Positions 1 to 12,275 of a DNA stretch of 64,000 nt are shown here, one piece after another. The stretch's first letter is position 1. Every line of letters begins with the position of its first letter. This DNA is from Lepraria neglecta (Eukaryota; Ascomycota; Lecanoromycetes; Lecanorales; Stereocaulaceae), in NCBI GenBank assembly GCA_033220425.1, contig CM065650.1:248001-312000 (forward strand), read 5' to 3'. Below the pieces are notes generated by a model, which made no database searches, was not told the origin of the DNA, and worked only from the letters and a program-made list of their open reading frames with translations. Position numbers and translations under genes: made by a program.

Positions 1-182
1 TATAAGCTCCGCGTAATCTATACACTTTAAATTTTTTCCTTTGAAGACAAAGCTATACTTTATTAAGCCTTAGGTAGAGGCTAATATTTAGAGCCAATTG
101 GTAGTAAAATCGCCGTTGTTTGTATTCTGTGGCAGTGCCGAAAGGTAACACGATATCCGGGGTGGTTAGGCACTTAGCACTC
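1..182. repeat. Dispersed direct repeat, copy 1
   Basis: This stretch matches 16211-16392 almost base for base, both running from a 'tacactttaa' box through 'attctgtggcagtgccgaaa' to 'ggcact(t/c)agcact'. Most differences are C/T or G/A transitions. Copy 1 touches the window edge, so the true repeat may extend further left. In copy 2 the repeat stops just before the start codon of the kinase-like gene at 16410, so it may be promoter sequence duplicated with a gene or a short mobile element. I see no coding potential in it. Confidence 0.8.
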
Positions 183-214
183 TGTTTCTTTGCCTTAGCC
201 ATCTCCGGCCGTTG

Positions 215-1099
215 ATATCTCAGGTTCTAAGCCATAGACAAAGTAGTGAATTCACTATAATATCGTAGGAGTTCCTTCTAATAGCCCCGCCTCCGCGTCG
301 TAGCCGCCCTCAATCCAGCCTTTTACCGTCGCTAATGCTTCCTCTAAATCCTCCAGGCCAAATACCGTGTATCGAGCGGTCTACGGCCAGTTTTTTCGGT
401 AGCTAGGCCATCCTTGTATTAAAGTGGCCTCGACTAGACGCTTACTTAAAAGAAGCCTCTGAAGACTATCGAGAACTTTAAAGGAGGTATCAGGAAAGTC
501 GGGAAACATACTATAAGGACCATATTGGCCCGCCCAATTATTCTCTCTTACATCGCAATCAGCGTACGGTAGAAATCCGAGTATGAAATCGCGTATCTCT
601 AGAGCTTGGAGGGTCTCCAAAAAGGCGTAGTGAGTATCACGGTGTAAGATCTTATAAAGCTATTCGTGGAATTTACCCTTACGCCCCCTTGGAGAAGCTA
701 TTCGGTGGAGTGCTGATGTGGATAGAGGAAAGACCCGGAGTATTCTACCAGCCTACACTATTGACTGTTACCTACCTATATACTCTTGCTCGGCGAAGAA
801 ACCCCCCTGGCCCACCTATAATGGCGCCGGAAGTCTCAGCCCGGTGCGTAGGTTGGAAGCGTCTATAGTATATAGGCTTGAAGTCTCTAAGTCTTCGCGG
901 AAGCCTCTTGCCAGACCGTCAGGGATACCTCATGTATAGTGAGCTTATAAAGCTCTGGCGTCGTATCCGCTATTTTCTTTAGATCTCTTATTCTCCAGTG
1001 CTTCGTCTCGATAATAGACCTTCTCTCGAACAGGCTTTCTAAGACCCTTCGCTCTTCGTAATCTTCCAGTATCTGCTCTTCTTTCGTCCCGCCCTGCAA
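215..1099 (-). pseudogene. Degraded frames, unknown product
   Basis: Two open stretches on the minus strand (620-381 and 1099-887) lie in different frames. The first continues downstream through a single stop into readable protein-like sequence (GLEDLEEALATVKGWIEGG) and later two adjacent stops. This fits an old gene damaged by RIP and at least one frameshift. No domain is recognised. The repeat at 1-182 follows its 3' side. Confidence 0.3.
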
Positions 1100-1249
1100 T
1101 AAGGCTTGAGGGGGCCGCAGGGGATGGTGGTGCGGAGGGAGGTGCGGAGGGAGGTACTAGTGTTGGAGCACTTGCTGGCGCGGTCGCTGGAGGAGCTACT
1201 ACTGGCGATATATACGGAGGAGGCTGAAATGAGGAGGCTTAAAATAGTG

Positions 1250-2489
1250 GATATTACTAATATATTGGCTGACCGAATATAGGATTGTATGGCTAAGGGG
1301 CATAGAGAACTTCCGGCAGTTACTATATATATTGCGGTTGCTGGGGCTGGTACTAGTAGTATTATATAATTATTTACTGACTTTTATTAATAAAGAGCTA
1401 GTTTATAAGATCTCTTAGTTAACTTAATAAGGCGTTTAGTAAAGCCTTCTTTCAAGTCTTTTTTCTTTTATATAGGGTACTAGCTATTAATCTCCTAAAG
1501 GGCCTTGCGTATCTAGGAGATAACCTAGTTACTTATTACCTGGAACATTGATAGTAGACCCGCCTACCGTGCCAGCGATACTTTTAGCCTATACTTCTTT
1601 CTAACTAGTATTAATTTGATAGTACTTATTATTAAGGATATAGCAGAGCTCTAAAAGAAGACGTCCAATATAAGAATTCTACGTCTCTTCTATCAAATCT
1701 TCTAGTATAACTATCTTAATATTAACGCCTCTGTATACGGACTTAATCTTTACAGTAATAGTAATATAGTCGCCTACTATATAAATACTATCTATAGTAT
1801 TATTAAGCTCTAGGGTAGAAAGTCCGTATTGAAATTATCCTTCAGCTAATCATCTTCTTTAATAGTATTCGTCTATTTAACTCTACTCCTCTATTCCTTA
1901 GTCTAGGTTAATAAGAGGCTCTAATAAGATAAGTATATAGATTTTTCTGCTATTCTTCTTCTCCAGCCCCCTGACTAGCTTAATTAACTACTTTCCCTTC
2001 TCCTTCTCCTTATACTATTCTTAGTCTACCTTTATAGCCTTATTCCCTAAGGGCCGCCGCTTCGCTTCGCTCCGCCGTAGTAGCCTACTAGTAGCCTACT
2101 AGAGATAAGTCTATCTTCATTTCTCCTAAGTAGCTTTCTTCTTCTCAGCCCTTAAGAGGGCCTAACTTATAGTAAGATACTAACTTACTAACGGTAGACC
2201 CCAGGTTTCTCGTATAGGCTTGGGGGGCGCCTGTAGCCCTAGCTTCTTTTTACCTCTACCATTCCTACTAGTAGTAGTACTATTCTCCGGCTAGTCGTCA
2301 GCGAATCATACCGCCTTTAGGGGACGATTACTCTTCCGCGCAGGTTGCTAGGGAGGCGGTAGGAGGGGTAGGAGGGGTAGTACCAGGTCGAGAGGAGCGC
2401 TATCCAGGAATTATAATACCTTCGTATTTATATACAGGCGGTTTCTAGGCTTCAAAGTTAATATATAGTGATTTTATATATAAATTTAT
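1250..2489. other. AT-rich RIP-altered stretch, no gene recognised
   Basis: The sequence is full of 'ctatta/tagta' runs and poor in CA and TG but keeps CG, the pattern RIP leaves. Polypyrimidine patches around 1960-2030 and low-complexity purines on the other strand could be remains of a basic, low-complexity protein. I could not follow any frame for more than about 25 codons. Confidence 0.4.
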
Positions 2490-3643
2490 ATAGGGATATA
2501 TTAGAATACCAAGAAACCCTAAATACGCTAAATTCTATCGCTATTATTTCGCTCTATATAATAAGCCTCGTAAATATACAGTTCTATCTAACTACGCCCT
2601 AGTCCGTGATTTTCTAGCTAGTCCGCTATCGCAATCGTTACTAGTTATCGGGGTACACTATTATAGGCCTAACTAGGATATTATAATTAAGTACGTAGAG
2701 CTAATAAGTTCACAGTGTCCTTACTCGCCGCCTGATCTTTTTAATATTATTATCCGGAAGCCTTACTCTATAGTAGTATTATAGTTCTTGAAGCCTGATA
2801 AAACGAAGATCCCCTTAATATCGAAGGATATTCTAGGCTTAGGGAGGACCGGCGTAGTACTCCGGTATAGGGAGTACGCTCTTAAGATTGTAAGGGTCGA
2901 AGATCTTACTGACCTACCCGAAGACGAGAGAGATATAGCCGAATTTTTAAATGATTTAAATTCCGCCTCTCTCTATAATAAGATTAAAATCTATAAACGA
3001 CTAGATTCTTATTAAGGGATCTTATAGGTTTTCTAGCTATCTAAGGAAAGTATTAAGATAGCTTATACTAAGGAAGGCTCTCTTACGTAATATATTAAAA
3101 TTTATTATAAGCGGACAGATATACTAAAAGTAAGGTAGATACGGTCTATAGTATTCGCAGTCTCTTATATTTATACCTGCCGGATTATCGTCGATGATAT
3201 TACCCTTCGAAATTTCTTAATCGATAATTAACTCGCTATTAAACTTATCGATTTCGGTCTTTTAACGCTCTAGCTACCGTATAGTAGTATAATAGATATT
3301 TCTGCAACAAAAGCCGACATTTTTCGGGTTAGCTTTATCACCTACTTAATTACAGCTTAGAAGATCTATAATAATAAGTTCGAGGACGGGAAAGTAGGAA
3401 GCGGCAGCCGTGAAGGTAGGCCCGTTCAAGGCTCTAGTAAATACAAGATATATTAGTCACGAGCTGAAAGAGTTCTAAACTTGGATTACTATATTTATAG
3501 TAGCATTATCAGGAAGTGCTAGATAGGTAGATATAGTACTATAGATCAACTATGCGATGATATTCGGCATAAGCTTAGTACTTTACTATATTAAGCTATA
3601 TAAGACGTAAGGTCATTTAGGAAGCTATTTATTCTGTGTTATA
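2490..3643 (+). pseudogene. RIP-inactivated protein kinase
   Basis: One frame can be followed from about 2490 to 3643 through at least ten stops, mostly TAG. Kinase landmarks appear in order: a glycine loop (ILGLGRTGVVL, about 2830-2862), the ATP-anchoring lysine in YALKIVR, a catalytic loop reading IIVDDITLRNFLID (about 3184-3226; HRD degenerated to VDD, Asn kept), and KLIDFGLL (3241-3264) carrying DFG. Before the kinase core there are about 100 codons of unknown sequence. The stops sit where Gln or Trp would be expected, as RIP predicts. Assignment as a fungal Ser/Thr-type kinase relic is firm; the subfamily is not. Confidence 0.75.
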
Positions 3644-4560
3644 GATAAAGCTCCCGCTCTAAAAAAATTTCCGCTCTAGATCTGATAATAGCTCTCTCCT
3701 CGAATGATTGAATGTCCGGGAACGCGTTTTGGCCTTGCGAACTTCTGTCGTAGGTCTCTACTTTGTTACTGAAGAGCCTACTCCTACTCTACCACTACTG
3801 CTACTATCCTTACCATTCAGGCCGCCGCCTTTCTTTTTCCTCTAACACGCGGGGTAATCATAGCGCGTAGCTTGACCACGAGAGCTCAGTTTCTCCTAGC
3901 CTTGATTTCTATCCGCCGATAACGCAATGTGATGATTTTGAGTAGAGAAAATGCCTACGGATCGAGCTCGAAAGATAGGGTTATCTATAAGCTTCGGAGT
4001 AGTATTTAAAATAGAGAACTCTTCGGCGAATGACTTAAGATCTTAGGCGTTATAATCTAGACCTAAAATCTAAGACGTTTTAAAGACGACGATATAAGAT
4101 AGAAGTAAACGGCTGACAGGTTTATTGTTGAATCAATATGTATAACGCTGCGCTGACTGATCCTTAATATAGATCAAGAATATAATAAGTACTACTCATA
4201 CCCTCGCCGTCAACGAGGGGGTGCCATTATCTCGATCGCACTTGGAAATCGTTATCAACCTTAACGAGGAGTTTCAGAAAGATTATAACGGTACCGGTCA
4301 GATAGCGAACGAAGTGTCCTACGTCTAGCATCGTCACTATAGCCCACGCTCTAGCTATTAAGAAGAATACTCGGGTGGCCTATTCCGATGTCTAACAGGC
4401 GGTCAAGGCGAGCGAGAACTCTATTCGCGAATTCGACGGCATAAAGTATCATTAACAATGTATTCTATTGACCTAATAACGGGCAAAATCAAACTATATA
4501 CACATCTCTTTCTGTTGGCGTTCATCCTTTAGTGATACAGGATGTAATCGGAGATCCGAC
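3644..4560. other. No gene recognised
   Basis: Mixed-composition sequence with short open frames only. A patch around 4240-4330 reads in one + frame as an acidic helical segment (LEIVINLNEEFQKDYNGTG) followed by stops, so part may be an old coding exon. I cannot assign it. Confidence 0.3.
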
Positions 4561-4708
4561 ATAGTGATATATGGATTTATAGTAAAATCAAGTGTTATAG
4601 TCCGCGGCTCGAAGAGTAATTCCCGCTACTCTGCCAGTCGAAGCCTTCTGCGCATCATATCCATATCGTATTTCCGTTCCCTAGCCTTGGTAAGGTCTGT
4701 TTTTCGGG

Positions 4709-4998
4709 TCATCGCGCTCCGTAAGCGGGTCTGCAGCCGGAGCTTCATGCCTTATCGAGCCCTAGAGATCGAAGATTCCGAAACTGACGTATTCCAGCGG
4801 AAACCCCTTCCGCGCCTTCCTACGTTTCCAGACTCTAGACGTTCGAGAGTATGTCATCGCGCTCCGTAAGCGGGTCTGCGGCCGGAGCTTCATACCTTAT
4901 CGAGCCCTAGAGATCGGAGATTCCGAAACTGACATATTCCAGCGGAAGCCCCTTCCGCGCCTTCCTACGTTTCCAGACTCTGGACGTTCGAGAGTATA
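4709..4998. repeat. Tandem duplication, 2 x 145 bp
   Basis: The unit starting 'tcatcgcgctccgtaagcgg' at 4709 is repeated head to tail from 4854. The two copies differ by a few transitions (tctgcagcc/tctgcggcc, catgcc/catacc, gacgta/gacata). The period of 145 is not a multiple of three, so if the region was coding the duplication shifted the frame. No known domain appears on either strand. Confidence 0.85.
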
Positions 4999-4999
4999 T

Positions 5000-6155
5000 T
5001 ATTGTACGCCTTTTGCGCAAGGATACGACATGCAGAAGGAGCTTTATAGGGAGCCCTTATCTACTTAAGCGCTTAGTTATTAGTAAGTTCAGCCCTGCTT
5101 TGATCCGGTCTTTGATATCACTAGACAAACTTTGAGATGATCGAGTACTTCTTCTGCATTCTGTTGTGCCACGTCAACCTAGTTAACCACCAACAAGGGC
5201 GTAAAGATCATTGCCAATTGCTGGGCAGCCATCGTTACCTTGAAGAATCGGTAGATAAGGGAGGAAGTATGACTCACTATATTGCTGCAAGCTGCGGGCA
5301 GGAGCGAGGGTTTATATATTGTCCCCCTCTAGACCCTGTATTTTCATCAGACATCTATCCATCACCCCATCGTCAGACATCTAGCGTTAGCCAGAAATCG
5401 AAGGGAAAGTCACTTAATATATCTATTTAACCCAATCACGACTGAGCGAAATAAGCCTTCTTGTCCTAGCTCTCCACGATCTTATAATATAAGCCAAATC
5501 TTTATTCAGAATGTGTGAACGTTGGGTCACCACTCAGAAGTACAAGAATTATACCGTAACACCGAAACATATCATTACCCAATACATTCCCAAGGCCTGC
5601 CCTGATATGGGAAATGAAGGACATCCTGCACTAGTCGATAAACACATAGGAAGTTCAACCCAGACGGGAGGAATTTGTCCAAGGTGTTGAAGTCGGTGAA
5701 TCTGATCCGAAACGCTGCAAGATGACCCCGGCTAAAGTATGTGCTACTAGCGATTTTACAACTGTCTTAACAGCGTTGGGCTTGGTTCGACGGGGTTGAC
5801 GGGTTGAGGGGTTTTCAAGCGACTTCCCTGCTGTTATCGCTTTCTATAAAGCCAACCTTATTACTCGCTTTATATACACATATAGTTCCTTTTAGATAAA
5901 TAAATGAACCTAACCTTTTTCTTAATGAGCAATGCGACAGGCTCTCGCTGGTGAGACCCGGTAGTTCCCGTCCTCGCGCACGCCCTCACGCCCTCACGCC
6001 CTCCCCGTTTCGGCCCGCTGCTTACGAGCTGTACAATCGGCCACCCGTTTCACACCGAAGTCGACTTTTTACGTGTTCAAATTATTGTATTTCTTTATAT
6101 ACTATCGCTTTGATCTATCCTATATCTAGCACGCAAAGTAGTATATACCTGTATA
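5000..6155. other. No gene recognised
   Basis: Open frames here (for example a 97-codon + frame at 5137-5430) show no domain, signal peptide or consistent neighbour, and I do not call them. A short CCTCACG-type microsatellite (about three units) lies at 5975-6002. The last 150 bases are the likely upstream region of the kinase relic at 6156. Confidence 0.35.
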
Positions 6156-6926
6156 ATGACGACGGAGATCTACTTGACTATCTACTGTCCCGGAGATGTC
6201 ACCGCGTGCTTGACGACGGGTACCAATAGCTTCATCGGCTCGATTGATAAGACGACTGTCCTTAAATATCCATATGTCCCGGATGATGAGAAAGCACTTG
6301 CACTTCTAGGCCTTAAAGCTCGAATTTTTCAAGCGATAGGACCTCACAAGCATATCATCGGCTTCAAGGGACTGACCAAAGACGGTCTACTACTTGAGCG
6401 TACACCCTTCGGATCTATAAGCGAGTACCTCGAGAGTAATGATCCAGGATTAGAGCGGAGGCTTAAATGGATATACTAAGCAACCGAAGCTCTCGCAATA
6501 GTATATAAGAAACGCGTCCTTCACCGTGACATCTCCGCAAATAACCTTCTTCTCGACGCAGAATTAAATGTCAAACTAAGCGATTTCCAAGGACGCCTTC
6601 TTACGCCGGATAGAGAGGTCCAGGAGGATGGCCTTTCGGTGGAAAATACCAAGTCCTTCATGCCTCGAGCCAATTCCAATCACGCGGACTGGAAAACCGA
6701 AATTTTTGCTCTTGGGTCGGCATTTTATTATATCATAGAAGGCCATGAACCGTACCCGGAGTTGGATCCTAACTATAACGAAGAGCGAATCATGGAAAGA
6801 TTCATATCCGGCCAGTTCTCCGAGATAGATTGTTCCTTAATGAATCCCGTTATCCACAGGTGCTGGGCAGGAAAATACGACTCGGTGGTTGCGGTCTTGC
6901 AAGAACTTAAAGTTATACGTGTCTGA
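6156..6926 (+). pseudogene. Small fungal protein kinase, one RIP-type stop
   Basis: A 257-codon frame is broken only by TAA at 6477-6479, where the context (KWIY-stop-ATEALAIVY) suits an original CAA for Gln. Landmarks: a probable anchoring lysine in TVLKYPY, an acidic helix-C region, the catalytic loop VLHRDISANNLLLD (about 6516-6557) with intact HRD and Asn, and a magnesium loop reading KLSDFQG, a DFQ variant of DFG, then a C-lobe WKTEIFALGSAFYYI with the conserved Asp replaced by Glu. Short kinases with DFQG-type loops are common in expanded fungal kinase families. It may have been functional until recently. No intron is needed. Confidence 0.8.
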
Positions 6927-7258
6927 TGGCCCGCAAGTCGCCCTCGACGGCGTAAAGGCTCCGGGGGAGGTGAGGAGCTCCTCCGCCGTACCGGGGCGAG
7001 CAACAAGAATCGACACACGCAAGAGAGGACGTGAAATCAACGAATGTCTATACCGGTCAGGCCAATTTAACAATATAATTGTCCCCCTGCCTATACCTAT
7101 ACCCACGTGCCTTTGTCACTACATCCCCTTCGTCCTATAGCGTTTAGTCGAAAACCTTTAGTACAAATCTTCCTGTTCCTCTACACCATAGAACGATATC
7201 GTCACACTTTCGACGAGCGTGAATTCTTCTGGTCTCACCCGACGCTCGCTTCGGGCGT
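6927..7258. other. No gene recognised
   Basis: GC-moderate intergenic sequence between the kinase relic and the next minus-strand frames. Open frames on both strands overlap without recognisable domains. Confidence 0.3.
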
Positions 7259-7915
7259 TTAATGTTTGCCTGCTTCTTGACGGGGAGTGTTTTGCCTCTC
7301 CAGCAAGACTATACCCATTACGGTCACGTGACAGATCATCCCTTCTATAACCTCAGACTGGGCCGGAGCATTCGGCGCATCACCAGCGGTACTAGCCTGT
7401 ATAAGAATTTGCAGCAAAGGAGCCTTAGGATCTTGGGGAACACCTTGAGCTTGTAATATTGAAAGAAGTTGCACTTGCTACTATAGAGCGGCAGGTGTGG
7501 GACCTATAGGCACCGTTGGGTTTGCTTGCATGTTTGTCTGGCCACTAGGCATGCAAAGACTCCAGTGCCGCTAATTCCAACGTGATTTTCGAAGGCTCCT
7601 CTAAGTTATGCAGGCTTTTATGATTAGCGGTTATCAAAGTCTCGAGGGAGCAGATTCACTGGCAAAGGGTACGATTCTTTCTATGGTCGAGTCAGCGCAA
7701 GGTAGATATATCTGCCAGGTCCAACCAATATATACAATCTCTGTGATCGTGGGAGGTCTCTGATCGTGATCCGTTGGTCGATACGTATAATACCTGCCGC
7801 GGATGATCGGTGCAACGTCTGCGTGGTATAATCGCACTGGCTGATCTACTTTTTCACTAAATTTTCTTTTGTTCTGCTGAACTGTTAGGTCTTTGCTTTT
7901 TGCTACGTAAGACAT
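7259..7915 (-). pseudogene. Broken hypothetical gene
   Basis: Two minus-strand frames (7915-7634, 93 codons, and about 7552-7259) are linked by intermediate readable sequence in the third frame, suggesting one gene with two frameshifts. The downstream part has two adjacent TAG codons within a Gln-rich context (…PAAL-stop-stop-QVQLLSILQAQG), again CAG to TAG. The protein is Gln/Ala-rich near its end (LLQILIQASTAGDAPNAPAQ). No domain is recognised; function unknown. Confidence 0.4.
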
Positions 7916-8135
7916 ACTATATATCTCTGGTGTATGACAAAGTGCAAATCACCGTATGAGACTATCCTTAACTTGAGCCGAACAAGATAAGTCTTTAAAA
8001 ATCTCTTTTCTAACACGCGTCCTATCACTTTATGTTACGCTATACGGATCTTAACGACAATCCTTTGATTAAGAGAGAGAGAGTCCTAGAACAAGGCGGC
8101 AGCCGTCTCTCTGCTGCTCTTCCCCTTTTTAACTT

Positions 8136-9157
8136 GAGATAATATATCTATCATACGATTGCCCTCCTCCGACTTGGCGATCAGATACAGCACCAAAGCC
8201 TACATATCCTCCGAAGACGGGAAACTGTATATATCGAAAGCCGATCTTTGAGGGCAAGGTTACCTCTTCCGCAATATGCTATCGGAACAGTCTCTACCAT
8301 CCCTCGCGTCCGTTCCGGCGTTTTAGAGCTGCCCACTCTTTATCGTATAATAAGGATCTGTCGTATCCGTTCACCACTCGTATAAACACCTGGGGGTTGT
8401 CTGGCCAATCACACCTCGGACCTTCCGAGGGCGATCTCAGTATAAGGGAGACATTAGTCATAAATAGAGGGCCGCTGATGATGAAGCGCAACGTATCGAC
8501 AGTCTTGTACGAAATAACAGCCGCCGTCTCGTACTGAACTCTGTTCCACTCTACTTTTATAATTGCGATCCGGTCCACGTTCTTGAGCGTAGGCTTGAAA
8601 ATAGACTCGGCGACAGTCCAGTCTATAGTTGCAGTTCCGAGCTGGTCTTGAGGTATCCCCTGAGTTAAGACCGTGATTGGAATAGATATCTTAATGCCAG
8701 CTGCGCACCCTTCGATAGTGGCAATGGACTTTGAATCCCATCTGCTTTCACGTTTATCCCCTTCTATAATACTTATCCTGGTAGAGCGCATCACCTTTAA
8801 TAGGACCTGCTTGATCTATAGGACCAGTGTCTCGTAATCGACAGGAGCTCGAATCATGACGATGAACGGGACCAGCTTTTGATAATGTATTAGAGCACTG
8901 TCTCGGATCTGTGCTTCAGCTCGGCGAAAGTCGAGGCCTCGTCCTACCATTGTGACTTTATCTGCGTCCTTAGTCCAGTCTATATCCTCGAACACGTCCC
9001 ACGCCAAGCTTAAGTGTGCTTTACCTTCATTTTCCGATAGCTAGAACCCGATCGCCTTTCTTAGTGCTATTAGGTTTCCGCCTGTAAGACAGCGTATGAT
9101 CGCTGTTCTACACTCAGGTATATCCTGGAACACAGTCCTGAACATAGATAATTCCAT
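8136..9157 (-). pseudogene. Relic of an unrecognised accessory protein
   Basis: From ATG at 9157 a single minus frame runs about 340 codons to 8136, interrupted by isolated stops (for example in KAIGF-stop-LSENE, ETLVL-stop-IKQV and GREGW-stop-RLFR). It starts MELSMFRTVFQDIPECRTAI and holds a long stretch without stops (8794-8294). The leucine-rich start vaguely resembles an F-box but lacks enough of the motif to call it. A fragment of the same family lies near 22864-22933. I do not recognise the family; the regular composition and single-frame continuity indicate a real former gene. Confidence 0.6.
8284..8355. repeat. Segment shared with 22864-22933
   Basis: About 70 bases containing 'agtctctaccatc' and 'gctgccactctttatcgta'-like blocks match the later copy at roughly 85 percent by eye, mostly transitions plus a 2-base length change. 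It corresponds to the C-terminal part of the relic gene here (minus strand). Confidence 0.7.
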
Positions 9158-9436
9158 AGCTAAAGCTCGAGGTTGCAATTCGCCGAATTATGGAACGTAG
9201 ATCTCGAAAAGCTTTACGGTATAAGGGAGCTAAGAATTTAATTCCGAGGCACGATTTAATTAAAAGACATGTTTATTTCGTTATGCAACGCTGAGCCACT
9301 TTCCACATAGATTTTGGTCATCCTCCGATTCCGTTAATGAATGGTCATCCGTCGTTTCCACTTGTATGCTTCAGGCTAACCAGTCATCATCCGGCTCGGA
9401 TCGTACCCGGCTTAACGACCCAGTATTTGAAGGTGT
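9158..9436. other. Intergenic, short imperfect direct repeat
   Basis: A block near 9326-9362 (attccgttaatgaatggtca…) recurs imperfectly at 9470-9507 (attccgttattgactggtca…). No gene recognised. Confidence 0.4.
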
Positions 9437-9569
9437 GACCGGTCAGTGACGGGTTCCAGCATCCGGCTTATTCCGTTATTGACTGGTCACCCATCGGCTC
9501 CACTTCCAAAAGTGGACGACGTGAATATACTACTTTACAATGGCCAACGAAGGCCGCCGTACGAGCCTG

Positions 9570-12275
9570 TCATTGCTCACTTTCCAACCTGCCAGTGCTT
9601 GGTGCTAGAGAGTCGTCAGGAGGTTCTGATGGATTATTACTCGTGGTTCCGGGGGTAAAGCAAGGCGCTTCGACATCAGACTTGGTGCTAATTTCCGACG
9701 GGGTACACTGGGTGATGTCAATATTCGACATGATAGTGTCCCGATTAGTTGCCCGGGGCTGTAGTTTGGCATCGGCAGTGAGATTGATATTCACGCGATC
9801 TGTTCCTACGAAGCTTTTGGTGCCCATGTCATAGCGTATCCATCGAGCAGTATATAGAGTATTAGTAATTTTCAACAGCGTTGTAATCAGACTTACAGAA
9901 GCTATGCGGCGTCCCAACCAGAGTATACGTACGACACGTGGCTGATCCATTGACGGTAGGTCAAATAAGCGTTTATCGCCGTCGATCCTTGCATCGTTGA
10001 ACCAGTTACGCGGGAAGTACCGCCTCGAATAAAGCTGACCCTGCATAACAAAGTCTTCTGGCAGTGGCTGCCCAGCCTCCTTGTCAGGCTTGGGGAAGTC
10101 CTCTGCCCAGACTTTTGCGGTCATGACTTGAGTTCCTGCCGCCAGGGTGTTAAGGAACGAACAAATGGTTGCCCAAGGCATATCCTTCTCAATGATTCTC
10201 CAAACAAGATCATCTTCGAACTTTTTCTACGCTTACTGAACGAGAATAAGACTCCAGATAAATACCAGGTATACGTGCACCAGAGGATATATATTCCTAT
10301 CATTGTCACGTATCAAAGAGATGCCTAGAGTGATAGAGGCAAGCCTAGAGGCACGTATAATGAAGATAGTAGATATTTCGGATTCCGCCGTCATCGAAGT
10401 ATCAGCTTACGGCTGCGAAGATTCTGCGGAGGAGGAATTGTTCCTAGGAGCATCTAAATCGCTATGGCCTAGTTATAGCAGCTGTTCTTCTACCCTGTGT
10501 GCAATCTCATACGCTGAGCGCAACCTTGATTCGGAAGAGCTCTGCTTAGGGGTGCCATATCCCAATAATGCGGCGATATTGGAAACAGTAACGTGCACTC
10601 CGATTTCCTTGAATCGTGATGTAGTTTTCGAGATATAGTTCGTATAGAGGCCACCGGTATCTAGCTCCTTAACTGCTTTGTCAAGCTGGTCAAGAGAATA
10701 TGAAGGCTGACTGGTGAAGAGGATACCATGCGCTATGATGAAGACGGGTTCGAAGGATGACGATCGTTGGGAAGCTAGATTCTTGTATCGGAGAATCGGA
10801 TTGAACAACGTTAAGATACTACCTCGAGCGCTTTCGAACGGTGTGAGGCAGGTCAAGGCCCTCGTATATAATGACAGCTGCTCCGGCGAATAAGGACGGG
10901 CCAGGATGGCAAGATGGTGGTAGAGCCTTCTAATCGCATGATATTTATCGGTAGCCTTAAGATACTAGAAACGAGCAACATTACTCCACATTTCTCTCTC
11001 CCTAGGCACCCCGTTTTCAATAGCCATGCGATATCTTCCAAGGTCCCCTACATTAAATGTAATTAATAAGTGATTCAAAGGTGCAAACGGATCACAGTGA
11101 GATTACTAAGGTATTCTATCCATGTATCTTCGAACGCAGGTACGGTCTCGTAAAAGAGAGTCATCATCGTAAAAGCAATATAGATAAAAGCCAACATATG
11201 CTCCAGTGAATCTGGCAGTCTGTGCCGTAAAACCTCAAGGAACGCGTGGATTCCATGCCTCCACATTCTTCCTGGCATCGAATACTTGGCAGCGAGTCTC
11301 CTTAAATCTGGACTGGCAGACGGATGCTAAGATGCTAGGAAGAAGTCATAATGCTCGTCGAGGAGTTACTTATGAAGCGCTATCAATGACTGCCATTGGT
11401 CATTCTTTAATTGAATCTTTTTGGCCGGGTCCTTTTCCTGAGCAGCAGCAGACTGTCGTTTATCGATATCAAAGCATTTGGCTTCTACCATGACCAATGC
11501 GGCGTAGATACCTTTCACCGCAATAACAAGTTGCTCATGACTGATAGGCCGTGTCTCCGGTTGCAAAAGCATCTCGGGCTCTCTTTTGGGGCCTTCGGAG
11601 TTATCATCATGAGGCGGAGGTCCGCCGCTTGCGAGCATTTGCCCTTCCAACTTACGGGGTTTCGCATCGGTTTTGCTATCATTTGGTCTTCGATCATAGG
11701 AATGGGTGATTTGACGATTGATATAGGGTGATGTTAGCAGGAAACCACCACCAAGCCACCTACCCGGATTGATTGTAGAATACGGCCCATCATGGTCTCT
11801 AGGATTGTGTCCAATCGTCGCCGGAGCCAAGTATTTTTCATGGGAAGCCGTGTTGTGCGGCCTCGATAAGCGACGAGCTGCAGCCTTGGTAGCCAGGTAC
11901 TTCCTAACATGTCTCGATAATCAGTGGACCGTTCTTGACTAAGGAAGGCTGGCGGGGGAAGACCCTAATGGCTCCGCAGCGCCGAAATGGGCAGCCGGTG
12001 ATTATATACTCTCTTGGCCTTCTTGCCTCACCCTCGCTCTCGCCGCCATCGCGTTTGACCTCGGGAGACCCTGAATATACATACCTTGCGTGCTCCCACA
12101 GCTCTGGTGGACATGTATAGCCTCCCAGAGATCCTCCCGCAATCGACCGAAGAGCCCTTGGGTCTTTAGCGGCCAGGTCGACGTTCGCAGACTTGTCGTT
12201 CATTCCGGTAATAGTCTTCGGCAGGGTAGAAAGAGGTCTTGCAAGTATATATAGACTAGGTAACGTAAGCATCAT
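9570..12275 (-). pseudogene. EST1/SMG7-like protein with C2H2 finger, copy 1
   Basis: Reading from ATG at 12275: an N-terminal part with a C2H2-type finger remnant (GGYTCPPELWEH, second Cys lost by a 27-base deletion near 12107 relative to copy 2); then EGQMLASGG… and an EST1-type block (WQSLIALHK, SMPGRMWRHGIHAFLEVL). A 59-base intron (11048-11106) precedes GDLGRYRMAIENGVPREREM and RRLYHHLAILARPYS, which match the helical TPR-like core of the EST1/SMG7 family that binds telomerase or phosphorylated UPF1. The frame then runs to 9570. Stops at KLL (HK-stop-LLDEH), AS-stop-HP and LVQ-stop-A-stop all fit CAA/CAG to TAA/TAG. A frameshift or lost intron lies near 11900. The EST1-like family call is likely; whether the intact gene had a telomere or RNA-decay role is unknown. 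Confidence 0.7.
11048..11106 (-). other. Intron in EST1-like gene
   Basis: On the minus strand the donor is GTAATC (11106-11101) and the acceptor TAG (11050-11048), with a TTAAT-type branch site upstream of the acceptor. Splicing places …EYL in phase with GDLGRYR; unspliced reading terminates. The base before the donor is A where G would restore the family residue, consistent with RIP. Confidence 0.7.

Noticed and set aside
4564-4869. 101-codon + frame
   Set aside because: It spans the tandem duplication, has no domain, and its Ser/Arg-rich composition looks like a chance frame.
9840-9905. Intron with GTAAGT and CTAAT in the EST1-like gene
   Set aside because: The frame is open through it and no AG acceptor lies at a suitable distance, so I did not call it, although RIP could have destroyed the acceptor.
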